Source: Rhodocyclaceae bacterium (GTDB lineage: Bacteria; Pseudomonadota; Gammaproteobacteria; Burkholderiales; Rhodocyclaceae). Taken from it: a DNA stretch of 64,000 nt. The notes beneath the pieces were generated by a model. The model saw only the letters and a list, made by a program, of their open reading frames with translations. It made no database searches and was not told the DNA's origin. The first letter of the stretch is position 1. Each line of letters starts with the position of its first letter. The stretch covers positions 1-64,000 of the forward strand of contig WBUF01000002.1 of the NCBI GenBank assembly GCA_008933825.1, read 5' to 3'. Positions 49,145 to 61,125 of the stretch are shown here, one piece after another. The translations under genes were made by a program, and so were the position numbers.

Positions 49145-50390
49145 GTTCTTCGTTGGGCAGCAGCTGCAGCCCGGGCGCGCCCGCGGCCGGCAGCCGCATG
49201 CAGTCTTCTTGTCCCGCGGCGAATGCCGCGACCTGGCGCTCGTTCTCCTCGGGGAAGAGGGAGCACGTCACATACAGCAATTTACCACCGGGCGCGAGCA
49301 CCCGCCACAGCGCGTCGAGAATCCCTGCCTGAGTGCGGGCGAAGCGGGCGATGTCGGATTCGCGCCGCAGCCATTTGATGTCGGGATGCCGTCGCACCAC
49401 GCCGGAGGCCGAGCAGGGCAGGTCGGCAAGGATGCGGTCGAAGGCGCGGCCGTCCCACCAGGCGGCGGTTTCGCGGCAATCCGCCACGGCCACGCGCGCC
49501 GCCAGCCCCAGGCGCAGCAGGTTTTCCGAAATGCGCACGGCGCGGCCGGCGTCGGCATCGAGCGCCAGCATTTCCACCGCCGCCCGTTCCAGGACATGGG
49601 CGGTCTTGCCGCCCGGTGCGGCGCAGGCGTCGAGCACGCGCTGGCCGTCGTGCACGTCGAGCAGCGCGGCGGCGCGCTGCGCGGCGGCATCCTGCACCGA
49701 GCACAGTCCCTCGGCGAAGCCAGGCAAGCGCTCCACCGGCAGCGGGCGCGCGAGCCGGAGCGCGCCGCCCTCGATCGGGCACGCCTCGATGCCCTCGCTG
49801 CGCAGCCGCGCCAGAAAGTCAGTCTCCGTGGCACGGCGCCGATTGACCCGCAGCGTCATCGGCGGACGGGCGTTGCCGGCCTCGAGGATGGACTGCCACT
49901 CGCCGGCATAGTCGCTGCGCAACCGCGCGATCCACCAGCCCGGATGCTGCCAGCGCGCCGCTTCGTCCTGCCCGGCGGCGGTTTCCAGCTCGGCGCGCCG
50001 GCGCAGGAAATTGCGCAGCACGCCATTGACGAGCGCCTTGTACTTGCCGTGCGGCATCGCGCCGGCCGCCTCGACCGCCTGGTCGACGACGGTATGCACC
50101 TCGTCCGGCCGCGCCGCCAGGCGCGCGAGCGCCACCAGCAGCAGCGCGCGCACCGGCGCGGCCGGCGGCTTCTGCATCAGCCGCGACAGATGGAAATCGT
50201 CTCGGCCGAAGCGGCGCAGGGCGCCATAGGCCATGTCCTGCATCGCGCCGCGCTGTCCGGACGGCAGGCCGGGCCATCTGCGCCACAGTCCGGCTAGGGC
50301 CTCGTTCAGGTTGCGTCCGGCCATCACCTCGGCCACGACCAGAGCGGCGCCATGCATTGCATAGGCAAGCGAAGTGTCGTCGAGGGACAT
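49104..50390 (-). CDS. rsmB: 16S rRNA m5C967 methyltransferase
   Basis: A 428-residue enzyme with an N-terminal NusB-like RNA-binding domain and a Rossmann methyltransferase domain. The SAM site is VLDACAAPGGKTAHVLE, and the two cysteines of the m5C mechanism are in ADLPCSASGVVRRHPDIKW and LLYVTCSLFPEENE. It methylates C967 of 16S rRNA. Length is normal. A dispersed-motif copy lies in the codons for RRATETDF. Confidence 0.95.
   Translation of the reverse strand: MSLDDTSLAYAMHGAALVVAEVMAGRNLNEALAGLWRRWPGLPSGQRGAMQDMAYGALRRFGRDDFHLSRLMQKPPAAPVRALLLVALARLAARPDEVHTVVDQAVEAAGAMPHGKYKALVNGVLRNFLRRRAELETAAGQDEAARWQHPGWWIARLRSDYAGEWQSILEAGNARPPMTLRVNRRRATETDFLARLRSEGIEACPIEGGALRLARPLPVERLPGFAEGLCSVQDAAAQRAAALLDVHDGQRVLDACAAPGGKTAHVLERAAVEMLALDADAGRAVRISENLLRLGLAARVAVADCRETAAWWDGRAFDRILADLPCSASGVVRRHPDIKWLRRESDIARFARTQAGILDALWRVLAPGGKLLYVTCSLFPEENERQVAAFAAGQEDCMRLPAAGAPGLQLLPNEEHDGFFYALLEKQA
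49814..49838 (+). repeat. Dispersed 25-bp motif, copy 11
   Basis: GAAAGTCAGT, nine bases, ACGGCG; antisense in rsmB. Confidence 0.83.
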
Positions 50391-50393
50391 CGA

Positions 50394-50825
50394 TTATTTC
50401 GGCCGGTCGCGCGAAGGGATGCGGTACATGTAGGTGGCCAGGAGCAGGCCGAACAGGGCCAGTGCGGTCTGCAGCTCCGGCCAGGGCACGAAGAAGACGA
50501 TGGAAATGCCCAGCGTTGCCGCCATCAGGGCGATGGCGGTGAGCTTGACGCGCCAGGGCAGGCTGCGATGGCGGCGCCATTCGAGGATGGTCGGGCCGAA
50601 GGCCGGATTATTGAGCAGCCAGTTGTAGAAGCGGGTCGAGGCGCGGGCAAAACAGCCGGCAGCAAGGAGCATGAACGGCGTGGTCGGCAGCACCGGGAGG
50701 AAGGCGCCGGCGATGCCGAGCAGGACGAACAGGATGCCGAGAAAGACGAACAGCAACCGCACGGCCGGCGAGTCGTGCTTGTTCATCTCGGCGCTGTAAT
50801 CGACTTTCGGCCGTCGCTTCCGCAT
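50394..50825 (-). CDS. YbaN/DUF454 family membrane protein
   Basis: A 143-residue inner-membrane protein of the DUF454 (YbaN) family: LFVFLGILFVLLGIAGAFLPVLPTTPFMLLAAGCFARAS is the signature, followed by two more hydrophobic segments. The function is unknown. The ATG at 50825 is preferred because GGGAAGGG precedes it at a good distance; an internal ATG (50786) is possible. It is divergent from the homospermidine synthase gene and sits 3 bases upstream of rsmB. Confidence 0.87.
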   Translation of the reverse strand: MRKRRPKVDYSAEMNKHDSPAVRLLFVFLGILFVLLGIAGAFLPVLPTTPFMLLAAGCFARASTRFYNWLLNNPAFGPTILEWRRHRSLPWRVKLTAIALMAATLGISIVFFVPWPELQTALALFGLLLATYMYRIPSRDRPK

Positions 50826-50901
50826 GCATCCCTTCCCGGAGAAGGGCCGATTGTACGCGCCGGCAGGAAGACCGGCGAATGGCCGAAAGGATTTGACGGG
50901 T

Positions 50902-50931
50902 TTGATCCACGACATTGCCAATTTGTAGAAT
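50902..50931 (+). promoter_or_regulatory. Candidate sigma-70 promoter for homospermidine synthase
   Basis: TTGATC, an 18-base spacer, TAGAAT, about 80 bases before the TTG start codon in the 184-base divergent gap. The 5' UTR would be around 70 bases. Confidence 0.45.
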
Positions 50932-51009
50932 TTCCTTTAGCATTCGCGGCCTTACGTCATAAAAACATGCCGTCCGCAGGACTGCAGAAAGGTTTTTAGG
51001 GGAGAGAAA

Positions 51010-52422
51010 TTGGGGGAGAACCGCAAAGCGCTGGCCTTTTCCGGCCGCATCGTCATGGTGGGCTTCGGCTCGATCGGTCAGGGCGCCCTGCCTCTTTTGC
51101 TGCGCCACATCGACCTGAAACCGGATCAGATCACCATCGTCACCGGCGATGAGAACGGCCGCCGCGTGGCCGCCGAATATGGGGTAGCCTTCCACGACAC
51201 CCCGCTCGATCCGAACAATTACCGCGCCCTGCTCGATCCGCGTCTCGGGCGCGGCGATATTCTCATCAACTGCTCCACCGACGTCTCCAGCATCGCCCTC
51301 ATCCGGCTCTGCCAGGAACGCGGCGCCCTCTACATCGACACCTGCATCGAGCCCTGGGCCGGCGGCTACACGGATGCCGCGATCGCCCCCGGAGCGCGCA
51401 CGAACTATGCCATGCGCGAGGCGGCGCTGGCCCTCAAGCGCCCCGGCATGCCGACGGCCGTCATCACCCATGGCGCCAATCCGGGCATGATCTCGCACCT
51501 GGTCAAGGATGCGATGCTCAACATCGCCCGCGACACCGGCCGGCCGGCCGCCACCCCGCAGGACCGCGCCGGCTGGGCGCGCCTGGGGCAGGAACTGAAC
51601 ATCAGGGTCATCCACGTCGCCGAGCGCGACACACAGGTGGCCGAGCCGCGCAAGGCGCCGGGCGAGTTCGTGAACACTTGGTCGGTGGAGGGCTTCGTCG
51701 GCGAGGGCTGCCAGCCTGCCGAGCTGGGCTGGGGCAGCCACGAGAAGCACTTCCCTGCCGACGGCCGCCGCCATGCCTCGGGCTGCAAGGCCGCCATCTA
51801 CCTGGCCCGTCCCGGCGCCAGCACCCGCGTTCGCACCTGGACGCCCCTGGCGGGAGCGATCCACGGCTTTCTCATCACCCACAGCGAATCGATTTCGCTC
51901 GCCGACTATCTCACCCTCGGCGCCGGCGACAGTCCCGAATACCGGCCGACGGTGCATTACGCCTACCACCCCTGCGACGACGCCGTGCTGTCGGTGCACG
52001 AACTGGCCGCCCGCGACTGGAAGATGCAGTCCTCGCACCGCCTGGTGAAGGACGAGATCGTCTCCGGCCTGGACGAGCTCGGCGTGCTGCTGATGGGCCA
52101 CGAAAAGGGCGCCTACTGGTATGGCTCGCGGCTTTCCATCGAGGAAGCGCGCCGCCTCGCCCCGCACAACAGCGCCACCAGCCTGCAGGTGACGGCGCCG
52201 GTGGTGGCGGGCGTCATCTGGGCGCTGCGCCATCCGGACCGCGGTGTCGTCGAACCTGAGGATATGGATCACGCCGAGGTCATGGATTTCATTCGTCCCT
52301 ACCTCGGCCAGGTGGTCGGCGAATACAGCAACTGGACGCCCCTGCTGGGCCGGGGGCGATTGTTCGAGGAAGAGCTCGACCGCGACGACCCCTGGCAGTT
52401 CAGGAACTTCCGGGTAACCTGA
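51010..52422 (+). CDS. hss: Homospermidine synthase
   Basis: A 470-residue NAD-dependent enzyme that makes homospermidine from putrescine (or spermidine plus putrescine). The N-terminal Rossmann motif is [17 protein letters not shown], and typical regions are [49 protein letters not shown] and [13 protein letters not shown]. The TTG start follows GGGGAGAG. Homospermidine replaces spermidine in several Proteobacteria. It lies 74 bases upstream of the acyl-CoA ligase operon, with a hairpin between. Confidence 0.93.
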   Translation: MGENRKALAFSGRIVMVGFGSIGQGALPLLLRHIDLKPDQITIVTGDENGRRVAAEYGVAFHDTPLDPNNYRALLDPRLGRGDILINCSTDVSSIALIRLCQERGALYIDTCIEPWAGGYTDAAIAPGARTNYAMREAALALKRPGMPTAVITHGANPGMISHLVKDAMLNIARDTGRPAATPQDRAGWARLGQELNIRVIHVAERDTQVAEPRKAPGEFVNTWSVEGFVGEGCQPAELGWGSHEKHFPADGRRHASGCKAAIYLARPGASTRVRTWTPLAGAIHGFLITHSESISLADYLTLGAGDSPEYRPTVHYAYHPCDDAVLSVHELAARDWKMQSSHRLVKDEIVSGLDELGVLLMGHEKGAYWYGSRLSIEEARRLAPHNSATSLQVTAPVVAGVIWALRHPDRGVVEPEDMDHAEVMDFIRPYLGQVVGEYSNWTPLLGRGRLFEEELDRDDPWQFRNFRVT

Positions 52423-52443
52423 ATCTTTGTTTTAAATCAAAGA

Positions 52444-52462
52444 GGCGGCATAACCTGCCGCC
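52444..52462 (+). other. Hairpin between hss and the acyl-CoA ligase gene
   Basis: GGCGGCA-TAACC-TGCCGCC, a perfect 7-bp stem without a T run. Just upstream CTTTG/CAAAG arms flank TTTTAAAT. It could weaken read-through or protect a 5' end; it is not a standard terminator. Confidence 0.4.
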
Positions 52463-52496
52463 CACAATGGACTTGTCATCGCCTTGGGAGGGCGCG

Positions 52497-54262
<1,766 letters not shown>

Positions 54263-54266
<4 letters not shown>

Positions 54267-55237
54267 ACCCGGTTCCCTACGATAAAGATTTCGCGCAGAA
54301 ACTGCTCTTCGACATGCTGCGCATCCGCCGCATGGAGGAGAAGTGCGCCGAGCTCTACGGCGCGCAGAAGATCCGCGGCTTCCTGCACCTCTACATCGGC
54401 GAGGAAGCCTGCGCCGCCGGCGCCCTGCACGCACTCGCGCCCGAGGACAACATCGTCGCCACCTACCGCGAGCACGGCCACGCCCTGCTGCGCGGCGTCA
54501 CCATGAACGCCATCATGGCCGAGATGTTCGGCAAGCAATCCGGCTGCTCGCGCGGGCGCGGCGGCTCGATGCACCTCTTCGACGCCGCCACGCGCTTCTA
54601 CGGCGGCAACGCCATCGTCGGCGGCGGCCTGCCGCTGGCGGCCGGCTTCGGCCTGGCGGACAAATTGCAGAAGCGGCAGGCGGTCACCGCCGTCTTCTTC
54701 GGCGAGGGCGCCATGGCCGAGGGCGCCTTCCACGAGTCGATGAACCTCGCCGCGCTGTGGCGCTTGCCGGTGCTGTTCTGCTGCGAGAACAACCTCTACG
54801 CCATGGGCACGGCGCTGGCGCGCTCGGAAGCGCAGACCGACCTCTGTGCCAAGGCGGCCAGCTACGCCGTGCCGACGCTGAAGACCGACGGCATGGACGT
54901 GGTGGCGGTGCACGAGGCGGCGAAGCTCGCCGTCGCGCACGTGCGCGACGGCCTCGGCCCCTTCTTCCTCGAGCTGCAAACCTACCGCTTCCGCGCCCAC
55001 TCGATGTTCGACCCCGAGCTCTACCGCGACAAGACGGAGGTCGAGGAATGGAAGACGCGCGGCCCGCTGCATACCTTCTCGGCGCGGCTGAAGGCCGAGG
55101 GCAAGCTGACGGAAGAGGAATTCCTCGCCCTCGACGCCAGGGCAAATGCCGAGGTGCAGGCGGCAGTGGATTTCGCCGAGGCGGCGGAATGGGAGCCGGC
55201 GGAAGACCTGTTGAGAGACGTGGTGACGCCGGCATGA
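54263..55237 (+). CDS. 2-oxoacid dehydrogenase E1 alpha (PdhA/AcoA-like)
   Basis: A 324-residue thiamine-diphosphate subunit: [32 protein letters not shown], then the ThDP motif [31 protein letters not shown] (GEG in place of the usual GDG), and the phosphorylation-loop region [15 protein letters not shown]. It pairs with the E1 beta gene that follows, overlapping it by 4 bases. Substrate could be pyruvate, acetoin or another 2-oxoacid. The GTG start overlaps the ligase stop. Confidence 0.93.
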
Positions 55238-56205
55238 AGATGAGCTACCGCGAAGCCGTCCGCCAGGCCATGCACGAGGCGCTTGTTGCCGACCCGCGCG
55301 TCTTCCTGATGGGCGAGGATGTCGGCAAGTACGGCGGCGCCTACGCTTGCTCGAAGGGTTTCCTCGAGGAATTCGGCCCCGAACGCATTCGCGACGCGCC
55401 GCTCTCCGAACTCGGCTTCGTCGGCGCCGGCATCGGCGCAGCGCTGGGCGGCCTGCGCCCCATCGTGGAAGTGATGACGGTGAATTTCAGCCTGCTGGCG
55501 CTCGACCAGATCGTGAACACCGCGGCGGCGCTGCGCCACATGTCGGGCGGCCAGTTCTCCGTGCCGCTGGTGCTGCGCATGGCCACCGGCGCCGGCCGCC
55601 AGCTCGCCGCCCAGCACTCGCACAGCCTGGAGAACTGGTACGCCCACATCCCCGGCATCAAGGTGCTGGCGCCGGCCACCATCATTGATGCGCGCGGCAT
55701 GCTCGGTCCCGCCCTGGCCGACCCCGACCCGGTGGTGATCTTCGAGCATGCCCAGTTGTACAACATGGAAGGCGATCTTCCCGACGACTGGCGCTGCGAC
55801 ATCGCCACGGCGGCCGTGCGGCGCGAAGGCACGGACGTGAGCCTCATCACCTACGGCGGCTCGCTGCCGAAGGTGCTCGCCGCCGCCGAACAGCTCGCCG
55901 CCGAGGGCATCGCCGCCGAAGTGATCGACCTGCGCGTGCTGCGGCCGCTCGACAGCGAGACCATCGCCGCCTCGCTGCGCAGGACGCACAAGGCGGTGGT
56001 GGTCGACGAGGGCTGGAAGAGCGGCAGCCTGGCGGCGGAGGTGATGGCGCGCATCGTCGAGCAGTGCTTCTTCGAGCTCGACGCGCCGGTGGCGCGCGTG
56101 TGCAGCGAGGAGGTGCCGATCCCCTACGCGAAGCACATGGAGGAAGCCGCCCTGCCGCAGGTGCCGAAGATCGTCGCTTCAGTAAAACAGGTAACCGGGA
56201 AATGA
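55234..56205 (+). CDS. 2-oxoacid dehydrogenase E1 beta
   Basis: A 323-residue subunit: [70 protein letters not shown] and [24 protein letters not shown] are classical PdhB/AcoB segments. It completes the alpha2-beta2 E1. The ATG overlaps the E1 alpha stop and its own stop overlaps the E2 start, so the whole cluster is tightly coupled. Confidence 0.94.
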   Translation: MKMSYREAVRQAMHEALVADPRVFLMGEDVGKYGGAYACSKGFLEEFGPERIRDAPLSELGFVGAGIGAALGGLRPIVEVMTVNFSLLALDQIVNTAAALRHMSGGQFSVPLVLRMATGAGRQLAAQHSHSLENWYAHIPGIKVLAPATIIDARGMLGPALADPDPVVIFEHAQLYNMEGDLPDDWRCDIATAAVRREGTDVSLITYGGSLPKVLAAAEQLAAEGIAAEVIDLRVLRPLDSETIAASLRRTHKAVVVDEGWKSGSLAAEVMARIVEQCFFELDAPVARVCSEEVPIPYAKHMEEAALPQVPKIVASVKQVTGK

Positions 56206-57362
56206 TCGAGTTCAAGCTGCCCTCGCTGGGCGCCGACATGGACGAGGGCAAGCTCCTCGAATGGAAAGTCAGTCCCGGCGACACGGTGAAGAAGGGCCAG
56301 GCGGTGGCCATCGTCGACACCTCGAAGGCGGCGGTGGACGTCGAGGTCTGGTGCGAGGGCACCGTCTTCGAACTGCTCATCGAACCGGGCGAGACGATCC
56401 CGGTCGGCACGGTGATGGCGACCCTGCTCGAAGCTGGTGAATCGCCGGAGACGGCAAAGCGCGCGCCGCGCGCCGTGCTTCTCCCTCATCCCGGCCCTCT
56501 CCCCCGCGCCGGGGGAGGGGGGGTAGTTTCCGGACGCCGCCGCATCTCGCCGGCGGCGCGCAAGCATGCCGAGGAGTTGGGCGTCGACATCGAAACGATA
56601 CCGGGCACCGGCCCCGATGGCGCCGTCACCCTGGCCGACGTCGAGCAGGCGGCCGCCGAAAAAGTCAGTCCCGCCAGGACGGCGCCTGTTCCCGACAAGG
56701 CAGCGGAAATGCGCAAGGCCATCGCCGCCGCGATGAGCCGCTCGAAGCGCGAGATCCCGCACTACTATCTCTCCGAGCCGGTGCCGATGCGCCGCGCGAC
56801 GGAATGGCTGGCGCAGGCCAACGCCGGCCGCCCCATCACGTCGCGTCTGCTCATCGCCGTGCTGCAGTTGAAGGCGGTGGCGCTGGCGCTGAAAAAATTC
56901 CCCGAGATGAACGGCTTCTTCCGCGACGGCGCGCACCAGCCTGCCGCCGCCGCGCACATCGGCGTGGCGATTTCGCTGCGGCAGGGCGGACTCATCGCGC
57001 CGGCCATCCACGACGTCGGCGAAAAATCGCTCGAGCAGCTCATGCGCGACCTCACCGATCTCGTCAGGCGCGTCCGCGCCGGCAGCCTGCGCAGCTCGGA
57101 GATGTCCGACCCGACGATCACCGTCACCAACCTCGGCGAGCAGGGCGTGGCGGCGGTGTACGGCGTGATCTACCCGCCGCAGGTGGCACTGGTCGGCTTC
57201 GGCCGCGTCGATGAGCAGCCCTGGGTGGAGAATGGCGCGCTCGGCGTCATGCCGGTCGTGACGGCCAGCCTCGCCGCCGACCACCGCGCCTCGGACGGCC
57301 ATCGCGGCGCGCTGTTCCTCGCCGCGCTGCGCGATCAATTGCAAGAACCGGAGAACCTGTAA
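56202..57362 (+). CDS. 2-oxoacid dehydrogenase E2 (lipoyl acyltransferase)
   Basis: A 386-residue E2 with one lipoyl domain ([21 protein letters not shown]; lipoyl-Lys in [12 protein letters not shown], about residue 43), a linker, a peripheral subunit-binding domain ([37 protein letters not shown]), another linker and the catalytic domain with the HxxxDG-type site [14 protein letters not shown]. The first linker contains [13 protein letters not shown] encoded by a hairpin repeat. It could pass an acyl group to CoA or to the carrier protein encoded next. No E3 gene is nearby. Confidence 0.92.
   Translation: MIEFKLPSLGADMDEGKLLEWKVSPGDTVKKGQAVAIVDTSKAAVDVEVWCEGTVFELLIEPGETIPVGTVMATLLEAGESPETAKRAPRAVLLPHPGPLPRAGGGGVVSGRRRISPAARKHAEELGVDIETIPGTGPDGAVTLADVEQAAAEKVSPARTAPVPDKAAEMRKAIAAAMSRSKREIPHYYLSEPVPMRRATEWLAQANAGRPITSRLLIAVLQLKAVALALKKFPEMNGFFRDGAHQPAAAAHIGVAISLRQGGLIAPAIHDVGEKSLEQLMRDLTDLVRRVRAGSLRSSEMSDPTITVTNLGEQGVAAVYGVIYPPQVALVGFGRVDEQPWVENGALGVMPVVTASLAADHRASDGHRGALFLAALRDQLQEPENL
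56264..56288 (+). repeat. Dispersed 25-bp motif, copy 14
   Basis: GAAAGTCAGT, nine bases, ACGGTG; sense in the lipoyl domain of E2 (KVSPGDTV). Confidence 0.8.
56479..56524 (+). repeat. REP-like hairpin repeat in the E2 linker
   Basis: CCTCATCCCGGCCCT followed by CTCCCCC-GCGCC-GGGGGAG and a G run. This kind of intergenic hairpin repeat, read in one frame, gives the Pro-His-Pro-Gly-Pro-Leu-Pro peptide seen here. It sits in the flexible linker between the lipoyl and subunit-binding domains, in frame. Confidence 0.7.
56660..56684 (+). repeat. Dispersed 25-bp motif, copy 15
   Basis: AAAAGTCAGT, nine bases, ACGGCG; sense in the second E2 linker (KVSPARTA). All 25 bases match copies 1 and 5. Confidence 0.92.
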
Positions 57363-57607
57363 TGGAAAAAAACGAACTGCGCGCGGTGGTGATCGCCACG
57401 CTGAAGACCATCGCGCCCGAAGTGGAGGACGGCGACCTGCGCGCCGACCGGCCGCTGCGCAACCAGGTCGACCTCGACTCGATGGACTGGCTCAACTTCC
57501 TCATCGGCCTGCACGAGAAGCTGAAGGTGGACATCCCCGAGGCCGACTACGCCAGGCTCGTCACGCTGGGCGACGTGCTCGACTACCTCGAGAAGAAGCT
57601 CAAATAG
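57362..57607 (+). CDS. Acyl carrier protein at the end of the dehydrogenase operon
   Basis: An 81-residue carrier protein: acidic, four-helix pattern, with the phosphopantetheine Ser in QVDLDSMDWLNFLIGLHEKL. It shares one base with the E2 stop (TAATG), so translation is coupled. It is not the fatty-acid ACP by sequence (that has DSLD..ELVM). A dedicated carrier next to E2 suggests that acyl groups are moved onto it, either by E2 or by the AMP-forming ligase; this is inference. Confidence 0.88.
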   Translation: MEKNELRAVVIATLKTIAPEVEDGDLRADRPLRNQVDLDSMDWLNFLIGLHEKLKVDIPEADYARLVTLGDVLDYLEKKLK

Positions 57608-57608
57608 C

Positions 57609-57640
57609 AAGGGCGGCCGCAGCCGCCCTTCTTTCCTTGC
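57609..57640 (+). terminator. Terminator between the ACP gene and htpX
   Basis: AAGGGCGGC-CGCA-GCCGCCCTT, a perfect 9-bp stem followed by CTTTCCTT. It lies two bases after the ACP stop and seven before the convergent htpX stop, so it may serve both. The T tract is broken. Confidence 0.65.
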
Positions 57641-57646
57641 TGCCGC

Positions 57647-58486
57647 TCAGGCCATCGCGCGCAAACGCCCGATGCGCTCTTCCGTCGCCGGGTGCGTGCT
57701 GAACAGGCCGCGGATGCCGCCGCCCGACAGCGGGTTCATGATCATCATCTGCGCCGTCTCCGGGTGCGCCTCGGCCGTGTGCATGGGAATGCCGCGGGCG
57801 TAGGCGTCGATCTTCGCCAGCGCATCGGCCAGGGCGTGCGGGTCGCCGGAGATCTCGGCACCGCCGCGGTCGGCCTCGAACTCGCGCGCGCGCGAGATGG
57901 CCATCTGGATCAGCATGGCGGCGATCGGCGCCAGGATCATGACGACGATGGAGACGATCGGATTGGCGCGCTCGCCGTCGCGCGAGCCGCCGAAGAGCAT
58001 GCCGAACTGCGCCAGCGAGGAGATGGCGCCGGCGATGGTGGCGGAAATCGTCGATATGAGGATGTCGCGGTGCTTGACGTGCGAGAGCTCGTGCGCCATG
58101 ACGCCGCGCAGCTCGCGCGCCGAGAGCATCCGCAGGATGCCGGTGGTGGCCGCCACGGCGGCGTGGTCGGGGTTGCGGCCGGTGGCGAAGGCGTTGGGCT
58201 GCGCCTCGTCGATGAGGTAGACGCGCGGCATCGGGATCTGCGCGCGCTGGGCCAGTTCCTTCACCATGTTGTAGAGGTAGGGCGAGGAGGCCTCGTCGAC
58301 TTCCTGCGCGTTGTACATGCGCAGCACCATCTTGTCGGAAAACCAGTAGGCGAAGAAATTCATGCCCGCGCCGAGCAGGAAGGCAATCAGCATGCCCTGG
58401 GCGCCGCCGATGGCGCCGCCGACGGCGGCGAACAGCGCCAGGATGCCGGCCATGAGGATTGCGGTTTTCAGCCAGTTGCCGAACAT
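57647..58486 (-). CDS. htpX: Membrane protease HtpX
   Basis: A 279-residue inner-membrane zinc metalloprotease. Two N-terminal helices precede the active site HELSH ([13 protein letters not shown]), with [13 protein letters not shown] giving the third ligand; [16 protein letters not shown] is the usual end. It degrades misfolded membrane proteins. The inner ATG at 58486 is chosen over a longer upstream frame because [12 protein letters not shown] is the family start. It is downstream of fmt and def. Confidence 0.95.
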   Translation of the reverse strand: MFGNWLKTAILMAGILALFAAVGGAIGGAQGMLIAFLLGAGMNFFAYWFSDKMVLRMYNAQEVDEASSPYLYNMVKELAQRAQIPMPRVYLIDEAQPNAFATGRNPDHAAVAATTGILRMLSARELRGVMAHELSHVKHRDILISTISATIAGAISSLAQFGMLFGGSRDGERANPIVSIVVMILAPIAAMLIQMAISRAREFEADRGGAEISGDPHALADALAKIDAYARGIPMHTAEAHPETAQMMIMNPLSGGGIRGLFSTHPATEERIGRLRAMA

Positions 58487-58545
58487 GGGTTCTTGTCTCC
58501 AGTTATAAGAAACGCAAAGCTTAGATGGGGGAGGCGCGGAATAAT

Positions 58546-59478
58546 TCAATCGGGCAAGCCAAAGCGCCGGCCGGGCTCGAGCGGAAAGCCGCGCAGGAAA
58601 TCAGCCGCCGCCAGACGCTTGCCGCCGGCTTTCTGCAGTTCGAGGAGGCGCAATACCCCTTCGCCGCAGGCAACCGCGATGCCGCCGGGGCCGGCCGACA
58701 GCACGGCGCCGGGCTCGCCGCCGCCCGCGCCGGGTTCGGCGCGCCAGATCTTGACGGCCTGGCCGTCGAACTGCGCCGTCGCGCCGGGAAAGGGGTTGAA
58801 GGCGCGCACCGCGCGGTCAAGCTGAATGGCCGGCAGACGCCAGTCGAGCGCGGCCTCGGATTTTTCCAGCTTGGCGGCGTAGGTGACGCCCGCATCCGGC
58901 TGAGGCGTTTGCGTCAGCTTGCCGCTTTGCAGCCGGGCGAGCGCTTCCACGATCAGCCGCGCGCCCAGCCCCGCCAGCTTGTCGTGCAGCGTCGCGGTGG
59001 TATCCGAGGCGTCTATCGGCAGTTTTTCCGCCAGCAGCATCGGCCCGGTGTCGAGCCCGGCCTCCATGCGCATGATCGTCACCCCGGTTTCGCCATCGCC
59101 GGCCAGGATGGCGCGCTGGATCGGCGCCGCCCCGCGCCAGCGCGGCAGCAGCGAAGCATGGATGTTGATGCACCCCAGGGGGGGAATGTCGAGCAACGCC
59201 TGTGGCAGGATCAGGCCATAGGCCGCCACCACCATGACATCCGGCCGGGCATCGAGGATTGGCCGCCGCGCTTCTTCCGGCTTCAGGCCAGGAGGCTGGT
59301 GAAGCGCCAGCCCGTGCTGCAAGGCGAGCTGTTTGACCGGGCTGGCTTGCAACGACATGCCCCGGCCGGCGGGACGGTCCGGCTGAGTGAGCACTAACGG
59401 CACATCATGGCCGGCGGCCAGGATCGCCGACAGCGCCTGGGCCGCAAACTCGGGAGTGCCGGCGAAAACGACGCGCAT
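58546..59478 (-). CDS. fmt: Methionyl-tRNA formyltransferase
   Basis: A 310-residue enzyme that formylates initiator methionyl-tRNA with 10-formyl-tetrahydrofolate. Motifs: [38 protein letters not shown], and the catalytic block [27 protein letters not shown]. The C-terminal tRNA-binding domain is present. Its start shares a base with the def stop (TGATG), the classic def-fmt arrangement. Confidence 0.96.
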   Translation of the reverse strand: MRVVFAGTPEFAAQALSAILAAGHDVPLVLTQPDRPAGRGMSLQASPVKQLALQHGLALHQPPGLKPEEARRPILDARPDVMVVAAYGLILPQALLDIPPLGCINIHASLLPRWRGAAPIQRAILAGDGETGVTIMRMEAGLDTGPMLLAEKLPIDASDTTATLHDKLAGLGARLIVEALARLQSGKLTQTPQPDAGVTYAAKLEKSEAALDWRLPAIQLDRAVRAFNPFPGATAQFDGQAVKIWRAEPGAGGGEPGAVLSAGPGGIAVACGEGVLRLLELQKAGGKRLAAADFLRGFPLEPGRRFGLPD

Positions 59479-59981
59479 CACGCCGTGATGCGCGCCTGTT
59501 TGGCCAGCCGCGCCTTGATGCGGCCCTGCTTGAGCCTGGAGAGATGTTCGACGAAGACCTTGCCTTCGAGATGGTCGATCTCGTGCTGGATGCACACCGC
59601 CAGCAGGCCGCCGGCTTCCAGCTCAAAGGGCTCGCCCTGTGCATCGAGGGCACGCACCCTGACCCGTTCGCTGCGGGTGACCTTGTCGTAGACGCCCGGC
59701 ACCGAAAGGCACCCTTCCTCGCAAACCTGCTCGCCGGAGCGATCGAGAATTTCCGGATTGACGAGAGCCAGCAACTTCGTCTTGTCCTCCGACACATCGA
59801 TCACGACCACCCGCTTGTGCACATCCACTTGGGTGGCGGCCAGGCCGATACCGGGCGCTTCGTACATGGTCTCCGCCATGTCGGCGATCAGCTTGCGTAT
59901 GGTCTCATCGACCCTCGGCACGAAGGCGGCTTTCTTGTGCAAGCGGGGATCGGGATAGCGAAGGATCGGTAACAGGGCCAT
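59478..59981 (-). CDS. def: Peptide deformylase
   Basis: A 167-residue metalloenzyme that removes the N-formyl group from new proteins. All three motifs are intact: [17 protein letters not shown] with the metal Cys, and QHEIDHLEG with the metal histidines and catalytic Glu. It is divergent from the LysM gene across a 118-base AT-rich gap. Confidence 0.97.
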   Translation of the reverse strand: MALLPILRYPDPRLHKKAAFVPRVDETIRKLIADMAETMYEAPGIGLAATQVDVHKRVVVIDVSEDKTKLLALVNPEILDRSGEQVCEEGCLSVPGVYDKVTRSERVRVRALDAQGEPFELEAGGLLAVCIQHEIDHLEGKVFVEHLSRLKQGRIKARLAKQARITA

Positions 59982-60041
59982 AAAAGCTTGCAGATTAGGT
60001 AATTAGGTGCAACAATTAATGCAAATCTGTAAAAATCGGGG

Positions 60042-60053
60042 CTAGCATGCTAG
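60042..60053. promoter_or_regulatory. Palindrome in the def-lysM divergent gap
   Basis: CTAGCATGCTAG, a perfect 12-bp palindrome 47 bases before the LysM-gene ATG. CTAG is usually rare in such genomes and appears twice here. It may be an operator; no binding protein can be named. Confidence 0.35.
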
Positions 60054-60099
60054 ACTTCGACGAGAATCCGGTCCCGGCTCGGGAACCTTGTGCGAGGCC

Positions 60100-61125
60100 A
60101 TGACGATGATCCGCATTATATCTGCGCTGCTTCTGAGCATTTCAACCGCCTGCGCCCTGGCGCAGGAAACCAAGCCGCTCCAGCTCGCCAATGACGCCCC
60201 CGATCGACACACCGTGGTCAAGGGTGACACGCTATGGGGCATTTCGGGCAAATTCCTCCAGGAACCCTATCGCTGGCCCGAGCTGTGGCGCATGAACAAG
60301 GATCAGGTGAAAAACCCGCACCGCATCTATCCCGGCCAGGTGCTGGTGCTCGACCGCAGCGGCGCCACGCCGCAGTTGCGCATCGAGGACGTCAAGCTTC
60401 AGCCGAGGATGTATAGCGAGCAGACGGCCCGGGGCATTCCGAGCATTCCGCAGAACGCCATCGAGCCCTTCCTGTCGAAGCCGCTCGTGCTTGACGAAGA
60501 CGGCCTGAAGAATGCGCCGAAGATCGTCGCCACGCAGGAAGATCGTGTTTATATCGGCCCCGGCGGCCGCGCCTACGTCGCCGGCCTCAAGGAAAAAACC
60601 AAGCAGTGGCAGGTTTTCCGTCCCACCAAGCCGATCCTCGATCCGGAAACCAGGGAAACCATCGGCCACGAGGCCTTTTATCTCGGCACTGCCACGCTCG
60701 TCGCAGAAGGCGACCCGGCGACGGTGGACATCGCCTCGGCCGTTCAGGAAATCGGCGTCAACGACCGCCTGCTTCCGGTCGCGCGCGTCGAAATCGTCAA
60801 CAACTATGCTCCGCGCACGCCCGCCAGGCAGATCGAAGGCCAGATTGCGGCCGTCTACGGTGGCGTCAAGGAGAGTGGTCGCCATTCCGTCGTCACTCTC
60901 AACCGCGGCAGCCGCGACGGCATCGAGGCCGGCCACGTGCTGGCCCTCTACCGCAAAGGCGGCGAGCGCCTCTACCGCGATGGCGATGAAACCAGCAACG
61001 TCAAATTGCCGCCCGAGCGCTACGGCGTAGTGTTCGTTTTCCGCGTCTTCGAGCGCATTTCCTACGCGCTGGTGATGGACGTCTCCCGTCCCGTGATCGT
61101 CTCCGACATCGTCCGCACACCCTAA
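60100..61125 (+). CDS. LysM-domain secreted protein
   Basis: A 341-residue exported protein with a signal peptide (IISALLLSISTACALAQ) and one N-terminal LysM domain (HTVVKGDTLWGISGKFLQEPYRWPELWRMN, IYPGQVLVL) for peptidoglycan binding. The rest (about 100-341) is a conserved beta-rich region of unknown role, typical of the LysM protein coded ahead of dprA in Betaproteobacteria. Probably periplasmic. It begins the lysM-dprA-smg-topB run; its stop is immediately followed by the dprA GTG. Confidence 0.9.
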   Translation: MTMIRIISALLLSISTACALAQETKPLQLANDAPDRHTVVKGDTLWGISGKFLQEPYRWPELWRMNKDQVKNPHRIYPGQVLVLDRSGATPQLRIEDVKLQPRMYSEQTARGIPSIPQNAIEPFLSKPLVLDEDGLKNAPKIVATQEDRVYIGPGGRAYVAGLKEKTKQWQVFRPTKPILDPETRETIGHEAFYLGTATLVAEGDPATVDIASAVQEIGVNDRLLPVARVEIVNNYAPRTPARQIEGQIAAVYGGVKESGRHSVVTLNRGSRDGIEAGHVLALYRKGGERLYRDGDETSNVKLPPERYGVVFVFRVFERISYALVMDVSRPVIVSDIVRTP

